Under the pieces are notes generated by a model that was not told the DNA's origin, did no database searches, and saw only the letters and a list, made by a program, of their open reading frames with translations. A stretch of 10,392 nucleotides of DNA from RGIG5579 sp045544655. Lineage in GTDB: Bacteria > Bacillota > Clostridia > Oscillospirales > SIG627. Both the position numbers and the translations under genes were made by a program. Positions 1-6,411 of the stretch are shown here, in pieces; within the stretch, counting starts at the first letter, position 1; each line of letters opens with the position of its first letter. The stretch covers positions 1 to 10,392 of the forward strand of contig JAZPZL010000104.1 in NCBI GenBank assembly GCA_045544655.1, written 5' to 3'.

Positions 1-11
1 TTCTTGTCTTC

Positions 12-569
12 CTAAGACCGCTTGGCCTCCGACTTGTTGGTAATGAATTGGTGGGTGATGATCACGTTTCTTTGGGAAGGATCTACGTTCATCTTTTCAA
101 TGGCGACCCGCACTGCATCGGTATAGCTTTCGATGGCTTCCTCATCGTAATACTGACGAACGTTCGTGGGCTTTATAAAAGGAAGGGAATAGATCGCTAC
201 GCTTCCAAATTCGTCGGAAAGGAGAACGGGCTTGACGTTTCCGTTATAAACGGGACTGAAATGGATCTTTGCCCGCTCCATCAAACGTCCGCCGAAGGAA
301 AGGCGTTCGGGAGAATCGTGATTGCCGCTGATGATAAAAACGTCTTTTCCCAATTGGGAAAGAGAGAACAGAAAGTCGTCGAACAGGGTGACCGCTTCTC
401 CGCTGGGGATGGATTTGTCATAAACGTCTCCCGCGATCAGAACGGCATCCGGCTGCTCCTGCTTGCAGATCTCAAGGATCTGATGTAAAATGTATTTTTG
501 ATCATCCAGAAAGCTTTTTTCGTGCAGCCGCTTTCCGATGTGAAGGTCGGATAAGTGTAAAAGTTTCAT
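12..569 (-). CDS. sbcD: SbcD-like DNA exonuclease subunit, N-terminal half, frame closed early by TAG
   Basis: Calcineurin-like metallophosphoesterase of the SbcD/Mre11 type, the nuclease partner of SbcC in double-strand end and hairpin processing. Visible metal-site motifs are D8-x-H10 (DLH), G47-D48, G82-N83-H84-D85 and T172-H173-Q174. The start at 569 is chosen because MKLLHLSDLH is the canonical SbcD N-terminus and a GGAGG (579-575) lies 5 nt upstream; an in-frame extension to 626 has no ribosome site and would run into the promoter. Only 185 codons are read before TAG at 14-12. SbcD proteins are usually about 380 residues, and the final GHxH metal motif plus the C-terminal cap are absent. 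The in-frame codons after the TAG read Glu-Asp-Lys, which would suit the acidic stretch SbcD has after the HQF motif, so this may be a nonsense mutation, a sequencing error or a small indel. sbcC is not in the window. Confidence 0.85.
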   Translation of the reverse strand: MKLLHLSDLHIGKRLHEKSFLDDQKYILHQILEICKQEQPDAVLIAGDVYDKSIPSGEAVTLFDDFLFSLSQLGKDVFIISGNHDSPERLSFGGRLMERAKIHFSPVYNGNVKPVLLSDEFGSVAIYSLPFIKPTNVRQYYDEEAIESYTDAVRVAIEKMNVDPSQRNVIITHQFITNKSEAKRS

Positions 570-597
570 AAAAACCTCCAAAACTTGTTCTTTTGTC

Positions 598-626
598 ATT
601 TTAACATAATCAGAGCAAAATTTCAA
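598..626 (-). promoter_or_regulatory. Sigma-A type promoter for sbcD
   Basis: On the minus strand a -35 box TTGAAA (626-621) is separated by exactly 17 nt from a -10 box TAAAAT (603-598). Transcription would begin near 591, leaving a leader of about 20 nt that contains the GGAGG of the gene starting at 569. This supports the 569 start over the upstream extension. Confidence 0.6.
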
Positions 627-777
627 CTACAACTTTCGTTTTTCTGTCCTGTTTATTGGACAATAGATATTTCAAGATTTTCAGAGCCGGATCGAAGCCG
701 CTACCAACGAAGTTGGCATGACCTTGACGGGAAGAGAGGAGATCTGCCCACGATTTCCAATGAAATTCCGATTGCAT
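610..777 (-). other. Untested 55-codon frame in the divergent gap
   Basis: A minus-strand frame runs from ATG at 777 to TGA at 612-610 and encodes 55 residues with ordinary-looking composition, including a middle NFVGSGFDPALK and a lysine-rich stretch followed by VVVEILL. An AGGAG lies just 2 nt before the ATG, closer than is normal. I do not recognise the product. It overlaps the -35 box of the plus-strand HAD promoter at its start and the sbcD promoter at its end, and I see no convincing minus-strand promoter above it. It may be a chance frame or a gene remnant rather than a working gene. Confidence 0.2.
645..662. repeat. Short palindrome TGTCC-N8-GGACA
   Basis: TGTCC (645-649) and GGACA (658-662) form a perfect 5-bp inverted repeat with an 8-base centre. 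It lies about 19 bp upstream of the sbcD -35 box and about 110 bp upstream of the HAD -35 box, so it could be an operator. A second small one, CCAAC-GAA-GTTGG, lies at 704-716. Arms this short also arise by chance. Confidence 0.25.
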
Positions 778-800
778 TTCTCCTTATTTTTCGGTATAAT
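772..800 (+). promoter_or_regulatory. Strong sigma-A promoter for the HAD phosphatase gene
   Basis: TTGCAT (772-777), a 17-nt spacer and a perfect TATAAT (795-800). The expected start point near 807 directly precedes the GGGGGAGG ribosome site, giving a very short leader for the ATG at 823. This rules out the longer in-frame start at 718, which is upstream of the promoter. Confidence 0.75.
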
Positions 801-822
801 GTTTGCAGGGGGAGGTGTGGGA

Positions 823-1512
823 ATGCCGAAGGCAGTTTTATTGGATATTGACGATACCCTGCTCAGCTTTGAGGGCTACGTGCGCCGGGCGATGAAAAGC
901 GGATTTGACGTGTTTGGGATCGGTCCCTTTGAAGAAGGGATGCTTTCCGTTTTTCATCAGGTGAATTCCCGGCTTTGGCATCGGATCGAGGAAGGGACTC
1001 TTACCTTTGAGGAGCTTTTGAAGATTCGCTGGAAGTTGATATTCGAGGCACTTGGGCTTCAGGGGGACGGAGAAAAATTTGAGGCGTATTTTCGCGACAG
1101 CCTTTTTTACAGCGCCATTCCCGTGGAAGGGGCAAAGGAGCTTTTGGAATATCTTCACGGAAAATACATCCTTTGCGCCGCCAGCAACGGTCCCTACCTT
1201 CAGCAGGTAAACCGATTGAAGGAGGGAGGAATGCTCCCCTATTTTTCTCATCTGTTTATTTCCGAGCAGATCGGTTTTTCCAAGCCCTCCGCGGAGTTTT
1301 TCAACGCTTGTCTGAAGCGTTTGAATGAGACGGAGCCTGTATTCCCCGAAGACGTCGTGATGGTGGGAGATTCCTTGTCCTCCGATATCGCGGGAGGAAT
1401 TGCGGCGGGGATGCAGACCGTGTATTATAATCCACGGAATAAAGAAATTCCTTCAGAGATCAAGCCGGATCACGTGATCCGCAGTCTTTTTGAACTATGG
1501 GAGATCTTATAG
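823..1512 (+). CDS. HAD-superfamily hydrolase, YjjG/YfnB-like (nucleotidase type)
   Basis: A 229-residue haloacid-dehalogenase phosphatase. Motif I is D8-I-D10-D11-T12 (nucleophile D8, acid D10), motif II is in the ASNG segment (S121), motif III is K154 in GFSKPS, and motif IV is GDSLSSD (D183, D188). The GFSKPS and VGDSLSSD segments and the late AGM.T.YYNP are typical of the YjjG/YfnB branch, whose E. coli member dephosphorylates pyrimidine nucleoside monophosphates including non-canonical ones; substrate here is inferred from family only. A helical cap lies at about residues 16-95. The start at 823 follows a GGGGGAGG (about 7 nt away) and a near-consensus promoter; the frame is open further upstream to 718 but that part precedes the promoter. 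It stops at TAG, showing that TAG is a normal stop codon here. It is monocistronic and converges on the cREC gene. Confidence 0.88.
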   Translation: MPKAVLLDIDDTLLSFEGYVRRAMKSGFDVFGIGPFEEGMLSVFHQVNSRLWHRIEEGTLTFEELLKIRWKLIFEALGLQGDGEKFEAYFRDSLFYSAIPVEGAKELLEYLHGKYILCAASNGPYLQQVNRLKEGGMLPYFSHLFISEQIGFSKPSAEFFNACLKRLNETEPVFPEDVVMVGDSLSSDIAGGIAAGMQTVYYNPRNKEIPSEIKPDHVIRSLFELWEIL

Positions 1513-1513
1513 A

Positions 1514-1542
1514 AAAAGCCAAGCCGAAACGGCTTGGCTTTT
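1514..1542. terminator. Bidirectional hairpin terminator between convergent genes
   Basis: A 13-bp perfect stem (1514-1526 with 1530-1542) around an AAA loop, GC-rich at the top and A/T-rich at the foot. It lies 1 nt after the HAD stop and 1 nt beyond the cREC stop. On the plus strand it is followed by a T-rich run (TTTTATCATTTTTT) and on the minus strand by the complement of AGAAAAA, so it can serve both genes. Confidence 0.85.
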
Positions 1543-1543
1543 A

Positions 1544-1858
1544 TCATTTTTTCAGGGTGATGGAGGTTATCTTTGCCCTTGGAAAATTTGCTTTCGCGAA
1601 TTCTACCATATCGTCCTTGCCGAAGATATTGTCGGAATGGACGTTGATATGCTCCGGGATGTGAATGCTTCTACAATTGCTTGCCATCCATTTTAATAGA
1701 TCCAGTCCCGATTCTTCGCAGGTGGCACTCAGGTTGTAGTCGAAGCTGACGTAGGTGAAGGTAAGGGTACTGAGAAATGCTTTCGCCGTAGCGGTATCGC
1801 GACAGTAAAAGTCAAATCCGGTGGGAAATGCACGGGTATCGTCCAAAAAAAGCTTCAT
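1544..1858 (-). CDS. Predicted cyclic-phosphate-processing receiver (cREC) domain protein
   Basis: A 104-residue single-domain protein that fits the cREC family, receiver-like folds predicted by comparative genomics to act on cyclic phosphates; I know of no settled biochemical role. It shows the N-terminal strand and acidic turn LFLDDTR (D6, D7, R9), a second strand VSFDYNL (D40, N42) where many relatives have L-D-H-D-L, a conserved SGLDLLKWM helix, and the IPEHINVHSDN segment (H74, S75) with helix to follow. The substitution of the usual His-Asp by Tyr-Asn after D40 could alter metal or phosphate handling. The ATG at 1858 is chosen because GGAGG (1870-1866) sits 7 nt upstream; a TTG two codons earlier is too close to that site. 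It lies 28 nt behind the WYL regulator and is probably co-transcribed with it. Confidence 0.7.
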   Translation of the reverse strand: MKLFLDDTRAFPTGFDFYCRDTATAKAFLSTLTFTYVSFDYNLSATCEESGLDLLKWMASNCRSIHIPEHINVHSDNIFGKDDMVEFAKANFPRAKITSITLKK

Positions 1859-1886
1859 CGTCAATCCTCCTTTTCACGATTGAAAA

Positions 1887-2936
1887 TTATCCTTCGTAAT
1901 TGGCAATGGCCGTTTTCAGATCCGTTTTCAACTGCTCGGCAAGTCTTGCAGGGGAGAGGACGGTGACGTGCAGAGAATATTGAAGCGCCCAGCGTCTCAT
2001 GGCGTTTTCATTGACCGTGACGTGGCAAAGGACCTCCTCTTCACTTTCCTCGTCGAATCGGATCGAAGTTCCGAACCAATCCATTAAATCGTCAAGAACG
2101 TATTTTTTCGCACGGAAGGTGACGGGAACGCTTTTTCCTGCATACATATACACATGCTCTGCCATCATTTTGGGCAGATCCAGACCGTTTTTCAATTCCT
2201 CTACCTCTTCCGGCTTTTTTGCCTTTTCCTCCGAAAGGCGGATGTCCGAGATTCGGTCTAAGCGGAAATTGGAAACTGCGTTTCGCGTATCGGAATGAGA
2301 GATGAGGTAGTATCTTCCGTTGGCAGCGGCAATTTGGAAGGGGCTGACTGTGTATTCCTTCACCGTGCCGTCGGGGTTCTTTTTCTTGTGCCGTTTTCCA
2401 TCGGTTTGAAAATGCAGATAGTGAAAATGCACCTTTTGCTTCTTTGCGATTGCCTCATCCAAAATGTCAATGGTGTAAAAAAGCTGAGGATTTCCGTGAT
2501 CCCGATCAGGCTGCATCTGAATGTAGCGTACGCGGGATTGAAAATAGCGGTTTGAAAGTCCGGAAAGCTTTTCCACCAGCTTTTTGCATTGGCTTTTGGG
2601 AATATGCTTGGAAAAAAAGATGGAGTCAATAAGCAGGCGCAGCTCGCTGTCGGTAAACTCTCGCTCCAGATAAAAATCCGTCAGGATATAGCTTTCTTCC
2701 TTGGAGCCGTCTTTTGCTGAAATGGTTCTCGGCACCTCGGTAAAATTCACATCGAAGCCAAAGTCGATCAGCTCCATCAGATTGCGCTTGATGCTTTTTC
2801 GATCCGCCTTCATGTTGTACTCTTTTTCCAAAAGGTCTACGATATCCTTTTGACTGAGCCTGTGGTCTGCGTCGGAAAACTTCCGCAGAATGTCCAGAAT
2901 ATTGATGATCAAAAGTTTTTTTCCACCGTTTTTCAC
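1887..2936 (-). CDS. WYL-domain transcriptional regulator (HTH-WYL-WCX)
   Basis: A 349-residue protein with an N-terminal winged helix-turn-helix (about 1-70, with RLSQKDIVDLLEKEY then DRKSIKRNLMELIDFGFDV as recognition region), a linker, a WYL ligand-binding domain (about 145-235, with YTVSPFQIAAANGRYYLISH and NFRLDRI) and a C-terminal WCX-like region (about 265-345, ending in a helix rich in Leu and Lys). The WYL signature tryptophan position reads RYYL here. WYL proteins sense nucleic-acid-like or nucleotide ligands and control DNA-damage, defence or metabolic genes; the target here is not known. The start is GTG at 2936, supported by GAGGTGAT 4 nt upstream and by a good promoter just above. 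Because the cREC gene follows within 28 nt, it is the most likely co-regulated partner. An inverted repeat just upstream of the promoter suggests self-regulation. Confidence 0.88.
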   Translation of the reverse strand: MKNGGKKLLIINILDILRKFSDADHRLSQKDIVDLLEKEYNMKADRKSIKRNLMELIDFGFDVNFTEVPRTISAKDGSKEESYILTDFYLEREFTDSELRLLIDSIFFSKHIPKSQCKKLVEKLSGLSNRYFQSRVRYIQMQPDRDHGNPQLFYTIDILDEAIAKKQKVHFHYLHFQTDGKRHKKKNPDGTVKEYTVSPFQIAAANGRYYLISHSDTRNAVSNFRLDRISDIRLSEEKAKKPEEVEELKNGLDLPKMMAEHVYMYAGKSVPVTFRAKKYVLDDLMDWFGTSIRFDEESEEEVLCHVTVNENAMRRWALQYSLHVTVLSPARLAEQLKTDLKTAIANYEG

Positions 2937-2953
2937 GCTATCACCTCATTTTC

Positions 2954-2982
2954 AGTGTAACAGAAATCAATTCGTTTTGCAA
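2954..2982 (-). promoter_or_regulatory. Sigma-A type promoter for the WYL-cREC unit
   Basis: On the minus strand TTGCAA (2982-2977), a 17-nt spacer and TACACT (2959-2954). The predicted start near 2947 falls at the ribosome site GAGGTGAT of the GTG-initiated WYL gene, so the leader would be very short. The unit therefore need not depend on readthrough from the PcfJ-like gene. Confidence 0.65.
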
Positions 2983-2986
2983 TGGG

Positions 2987-3012
2987 CAGATGGGTATTTT
3001 TTGTCCCATCTG
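2987..3012. promoter_or_regulatory. 8-bp inverted repeat upstream of the WYL promoter, possible operator
   Basis: CAGATGGG (2987-2994) and CCCATCTG (3005-3012) are perfectly complementary across a 10-base A/T-rich centre. The site is 4 bp upstream of the -35 box and 5 bp beyond the stop of the PcfJ-like gene. A further ATGGG half-site at 2982-2986 lies 8 bp from the one at 2990-2994 in direct orientation. On the transcribed minus strand no U-run follows the hairpin, so an operator is more likely than an intrinsic terminator. Confidence 0.45.
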
Positions 3013-3017
3013 AAAAA

Positions 3018-4628
3018 TCAGAAGGGAAGATCCTCAAAGTTCGTTTCGGTCGTATCCAACTTGAAATGCCTCGACCATTTTTTAAAGGCGGCGTTCAGTT
3101 CATCGGATTCCTCAATAGGCTCGTTATATTTTCCCAAAAATTGTACGGCGCGGCCATCCTCCACCTCAATGGCGGCAACGTATTCCCGTCCCTTCAGTAC
3201 GACTGCCACCGGATTTTTCATTCCGTTCCACTCTGTCAGGCAGTTCCCCAGTTGAATCCCTGCTTTTCTGCAGTCTGCGGTATTCTTCAACCATTTGAAA
3301 AAGTAGGGGCCGACGTTGAATTCCTTTCCGCCAAAGGGGAGGGGAGCAAGAGGATAAGAAAATATGATGCTTTGAGGTCTGATGGTGCACAGATCTCCGC
3401 AATCCCGATCCTTTCGGATTCTTTCCTTGGTCTGTTCCTTTACGTAAGGGGAAAGTGCGATGTAGGTAATGGCGCGGGTGCTGATGGCGGAGAAGTTTTT
3501 CTTCAGGATCGAAAGCAAGGCACGGCTTCCGCGGACCTCCTTGAAATCCTCGCAGAAGATGAACGCGCCCGGATATTGATGAAGGGTCGCCAAAATATAA
3601 AAGGCGTGATCCAGCCTCAAAAGCGCACAGTAGTAATTCAGATCCTTCAGAAGATCCCAAAGCTTTTTACATTCGGGAAGGTAGAAGAAAAGCCCGGGCC
3701 TTTGCAGAAAGATCCGCTTTATGGCTTTGGTATGAGGAATTCCCTTTTCCTCCAATGTCTTCAGTGCGGTTTTCGGTGTGTGAAGAAAATTTGTGGGAAG
3801 CTGAAAATCCTCCATGATCCAGCCGGTATCGTGAGCCAACGGAATGGCATCGAAAAAGCTGCGGGGAAAATCAGGGAACATGGTCAACAAAAGAAAATGG
3901 GTAAAATCCAGCTCCTCCATCGTAAAGGGAAGCGGAAATGCCCAAAAGCTTTGGAAGGCTCTTTTCAGTTTTCGCTTGACGATACGATTATTTTTTAAAA
4001 GGAGTCCAAAAAAGCCCAGTTCCTCGGGGGTGGTGCCATTCATTAAAATACGGGAGACTAAGGGCGTCTTCTCCTCGTTTTCAATGGAGAGGCGCGCCAT
4101 ACCGCCTTGAAGATCGAAGGTGATCCTTTCAAAAAGAGTTTCATTGCCGTTCAACTCGATCCGCTTCAGCCAGGGAATGGCAAGAAGCTGCTCCAGATCC
4201 TCAACGGGGCGGGAAAGACTGATCCCGCTTTCCTCCGTTTCCAGGGTCAGGGTGATCTCGCTTTCGTTTTGACGAGCCGTCATTCCGCAACGGGGGCAGA
4301 ATAGGGTGTTTTTTTCCGCAGAGGGGGTACGAAATCCCAAAGGTGCCTTGTGATTCGAGTCGAACATATTCAGCTGCGTACTGCACCATACGACAATGTC
4401 CTCACGGGAGGGAAGCTCACTTTCCCCATCGTAGGCGGACACTTCCTTGCCGCAATGAGGGCAACGAAAGGCGTGGCGGGTAACCTCCACTCCGAAGGGG
4501 GATTCTTCGGCGCGGGTGACCCGGTTTTTCCGACGGGAGGAAAGATAGAAGGAGGCTTCGGCGAAGGAGAGGGTGCTTTTTCTCTCTACAAGATAAAAGC
4601 CTTTTTTGATTTGGATCCGTTCTGTCAT
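3018..4628 (-). CDS. PcfJ-like protein with N-terminal zinc knuckles
   Basis: A 536-residue soluble protein of unknown biochemical function. The last 80 residues match the PcfJ-like domain: GIQLGNCL (C463), then YVAAIEVEDG (about 483-492) and AVQFLGKYN (about 494-502), followed by a helix with a conserved Trp (KKWSRHF). PcfJ was named from the enterococcal conjugative plasmid pCF10, but related proteins are common on clostridial chromosomes. Near the N-terminus two CPxCG knuckles (C56/C59 and C111/C114) probably bind one zinc ion. The centre is mostly helical with many Phe and Leu and no clear membrane span or signal peptide. The ATG at 4628 follows AGGAGG (4638-4633) with 4 nt spacing. There is no conjugation or plasmid gene beside it, so a transfer role is not supported here; an RNA- or DNA-related role would be a guess. 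Confidence 0.7.
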   Translation of the reverse strand: MTERIQIKKGFYLVERKSTLSFAEASFYLSSRRKNRVTRAEESPFGVEVTRHAFRCPHCGKEVSAYDGESELPSREDIVVWCSTQLNMFDSNHKAPLGFRTPSAEKNTLFCPRCGMTARQNESEITLTLETEESGISLSRPVEDLEQLLAIPWLKRIELNGNETLFERITFDLQGGMARLSIENEEKTPLVSRILMNGTTPEELGFFGLLLKNNRIVKRKLKRAFQSFWAFPLPFTMEELDFTHFLLLTMFPDFPRSFFDAIPLAHDTGWIMEDFQLPTNFLHTPKTALKTLEEKGIPHTKAIKRIFLQRPGLFFYLPECKKLWDLLKDLNYYCALLRLDHAFYILATLHQYPGAFIFCEDFKEVRGSRALLSILKKNFSAISTRAITYIALSPYVKEQTKERIRKDRDCGDLCTIRPQSIIFSYPLAPLPFGGKEFNVGPYFFKWLKNTADCRKAGIQLGNCLTEWNGMKNPVAVVLKGREYVAAIEVEDGRAVQFLGKYNEPIEESDELNAAFKKWSRHFKLDTTETNFEDLPF

Positions 4629-4668
4629 AGTGCCTCCTTGCGTCTTTTTTTGGGGGGAGAGTGCTTCT

Positions 4669-4698
4669 AATATATCAAATTCGATGGCACATTTTTAA
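4669..4698 (-). promoter_or_regulatory. Possible extended -10 promoter for the PcfJ-like gene
   Basis: On the minus strand TGATATATT (4677-4669) has the TG-n extension ahead of TATATT, with a weak TTAAAA (4698-4693) 18 nt above. A competing TATACT lies further upstream in the same A/T-rich stretch, so the exact start is uncertain. Some promoter is expected here because the preceding operon ends at a strong terminator. Confidence 0.35.
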
Positions 4699-4763
4699 CC
4701 CACGGAAAAGTATATTAAAAAATGCTCTGTATATAAAACGAAGTGAGGCAGCCGTTTTCGCAA

Positions 4764-4797
4764 AAAAATAAGTCCCGATGATTCGGGACTTATTTTT
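4764..4797 (-). terminator. Strong hairpin terminator of the Hdr/Flx/Frd operon
   Basis: A 15-bp perfect stem (4764-4778 with 4783-4797) around a 4-nt loop; the top 8 bp contain GTCCCGA paired with TCGGGAC and the foot is A/T. On the minus strand the RNA would end in a run of seven U just after the GC-rich part. The stem begins 4 nt past the stop codon of the FrdA-like gene, marking the end of the unit. Confidence 0.88.
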
Positions 4798-4801
4798 GAT
4801 C

Positions 4802-6397
4802 TTATACTTTTCTGGTGTAGTCGGGGAGGAGCTTGGGAGAAACGATATCGGAACTGATTCCTGCTTCTTCCATTTCCTTTGCAAAAGCGTCTACGTGTGC
4901 CAGAGTCAGCTTGCCGACCTTGGTTTCGGTGGCTCTGTCAGCCGCATTCTTACCTGCGCTTCTGCCGAATACGATGATGTCCAGAAGGGAGTTACCCATC
5001 AGACGGTTTCTTCCGTGGATACCGCCAACGGCCTCGCCTGCCACGTACAGATTCTTGATATTGGTCTCATTGTCAGCCTTGATCTCAAGACCGCCGTTCT
5101 GGTAGTGGAGGGTGGGATAAATGAGGATGGGCTCCTTACGGATGTCAATGCCGTACTTGCCGAACATTCTCATCATTGCGGGGATTCTCTTTTCGATGGT
5201 ACCCTCGCCGCCCTTCAGCTCGATCATAGGCGTATCCAGCCAGATACCGAAGCCCTCGGGAGTGGGAATACCCTTGCCGCGCTCCTTGCATTCACGAATG
5301 ATGGAAGCGGCGGAAACGTCACGGGTTTCCAGGGGATGCATAAAGGGAACACCGTCTACGTTGATGAGCATTGCGCCCAGGGAACGAACCTTCTCGGTAA
5401 CCAGTGCGCCAAAGATCTGCTCGGGGAAAGCGGCACCGGTGGGGTGATACTGCAGAGTATCTGCATACAGAAGCTTTGCGCCTGCTCTGTAGCCCAGAAC
5501 CAGACCGTCTGCGGTTGCGCCGTAGTGGTTGGAGGTGGGGAAGCCCTGATAGTGGAGTCTTCCGCAGCCGCCGGTGGCGATGATCACGGTCTTTGCCTTG
5601 GCGATCAGGATCTCACCGGTCTCCATATTCTGGAGTACTGCGCCTGCCGCCTTGCCTTCATCGTCCAGGATCAATTCGATGGCGGAGGTGAAGTCTACCA
5701 CGGGGATCTGACGGTTCAGAACCTCGTCACGGAGGGTACGCATGATCTCTGCGCCGGAGTAGTCCTTTGCGGCGTGCATTCTCTTACGGCTGGTACCGCC
5801 GCCGTGGGTGGTAACCATGGTGCCGTCAGGCATCTTATCGAATTCAACACCCAGATCGTTGAGCCACTTAATGGCGTCGGGTGCTTCGTTTACCAGTCTG
5901 TAAAGCAGCTCGGGCTTGTTGGCAAAGTGACCGCCGCCCAAAGCGTCTACGTAGTGGATGGCGGGGGAGTCGTTGGGCTTATCAGCCGCCTGAATGCCGC
6001 CCTCTGCCATCATGGTATTGGCATCACCGATACGGAGCTTGGTTACGATCATAACGTTCGCGCCCTTCTCGTGTGCCTCAATGGCTGCGCTGGAGCCTGC
6101 TCCGCCGCCGCCGATGATGAGAACGTCAACGTCGTAGTCGACCTTCTCCAGGTCAATGTTCATATCCTTTACTCTGGAATTTGCTTCCAGAAGATCGCGA
6201 AGCTCCAGGGGAACCTTTTCGCCCTTGTTGGGACCTACGGTCAGGGTAGCAAACTGCTCCTTGATATAGTCGGGGTGGAAGGTAGCGAGAAGCTTTTCCT
6301 TCTCTTCCGCAGTCATTCTTCTGGGTTCGGTGGCAGCGTTTGCTTTTCTGTTTGCTTCAACCTTTGCCATAGACTGGCGCATTTCTTCATTATACAT
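4802..6397 (-). CDS. frdA: Fumarate reductase-type flavoprotein (FrdA-like), soluble, non-covalent FAD predicted
   Basis: A 531-residue FAD protein of the succinate dehydrogenase/fumarate reductase family. The FAD fold starts at IIGGGGAG (94-101). Residues matching the E. coli FrdA active site are present: H318 (HPTG), T334-E335 and R338, general-acid candidate R359 (ETRD), H431 (PTLHY) and R465 (GRNRL). Reduction of fumarate, or of a close unsaturated acid, is therefore chemically plausible. The His that binds FAD covalently in classical FrdA/SdhA (in HTxxAEGG) is Asn127 here, so FAD should be non-covalent. There is an unusual N-terminal extension of about 88 mostly charged residues, and the C-terminal helical domain of classical FrdA is largely missing. 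GGAGG (6411-6407) lies 9 nt before the ATG and abuts the FrdB stop. It is the last gene of the operon. L-aspartate oxidase is less likely because a FrdB partner is adjacent. Confidence 0.85.
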   Translation of the reverse strand: MYNEEMRQSMAKVEANRKANAATEPRRMTAEEKEKLLATFHPDYIKEQFATLTVGPNKGEKVPLELRDLLEANSRVKDMNIDLEKVDYDVDVLIIGGGGAGSSAAIEAHEKGANVMIVTKLRIGDANTMMAEGGIQAADKPNDSPAIHYVDALGGGHFANKPELLYRLVNEAPDAIKWLNDLGVEFDKMPDGTMVTTHGGGTSRKRMHAAKDYSGAEIMRTLRDEVLNRQIPVVDFTSAIELILDDEGKAAGAVLQNMETGEILIAKAKTVIIATGGCGRLHYQGFPTSNHYGATADGLVLGYRAGAKLLYADTLQYHPTGAAFPEQIFGALVTEKVRSLGAMLINVDGVPFMHPLETRDVSAASIIRECKERGKGIPTPEGFGIWLDTPMIELKGGEGTIEKRIPAMMRMFGKYGIDIRKEPILIYPTLHYQNGGLEIKADNETNIKNLYVAGEAVGGIHGRNRLMGNSLLDIIVFGRSAGKNAADRATETKVGKLTLAHVDAFAKEMEEAGISSDIVSPKLLPDYTRKV

Positions 6398-6411
6398 AAT
6401 CGCTTACCTCC

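Noticed and set aside
12..14. TAG read as a sense codon (recoding, pyrrolysine) in sbcD
   Set aside because: TAG is the evident terminal stop of the HAD gene and of the HdrA-like gene, so genome-wide recoding is not supported.
627..771. Structured RNA gene or tRNA in the gap between sbcD and the HAD gene
   Set aside because: Only short 5-bp hairpins were found; there is no T-arm-like segment, cloverleaf or known riboswitch core, and the gap is better explained by two divergent promoters.
2987..3012. Intrinsic terminator for the PcfJ-like gene
   Set aside because: On the minus strand no U-run follows the stem, and the 10-base loop is long; an operator or simple hairpin fits better.
2982..3998. 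Plus-strand open frame of 338 codons opposite the PcfJ-like gene
   Set aside because: The minus-strand protein has paired zinc knuckles and the PcfJ-like C-terminus; the plus frame has no ribosome site or recognisable domain.
4675..4884. Small minus-strand frame across the operon terminator
   Set aside because: It runs through the 15-bp terminator stem and into the end of the FrdA-like gene in another frame; no ribosome site or homology is seen.
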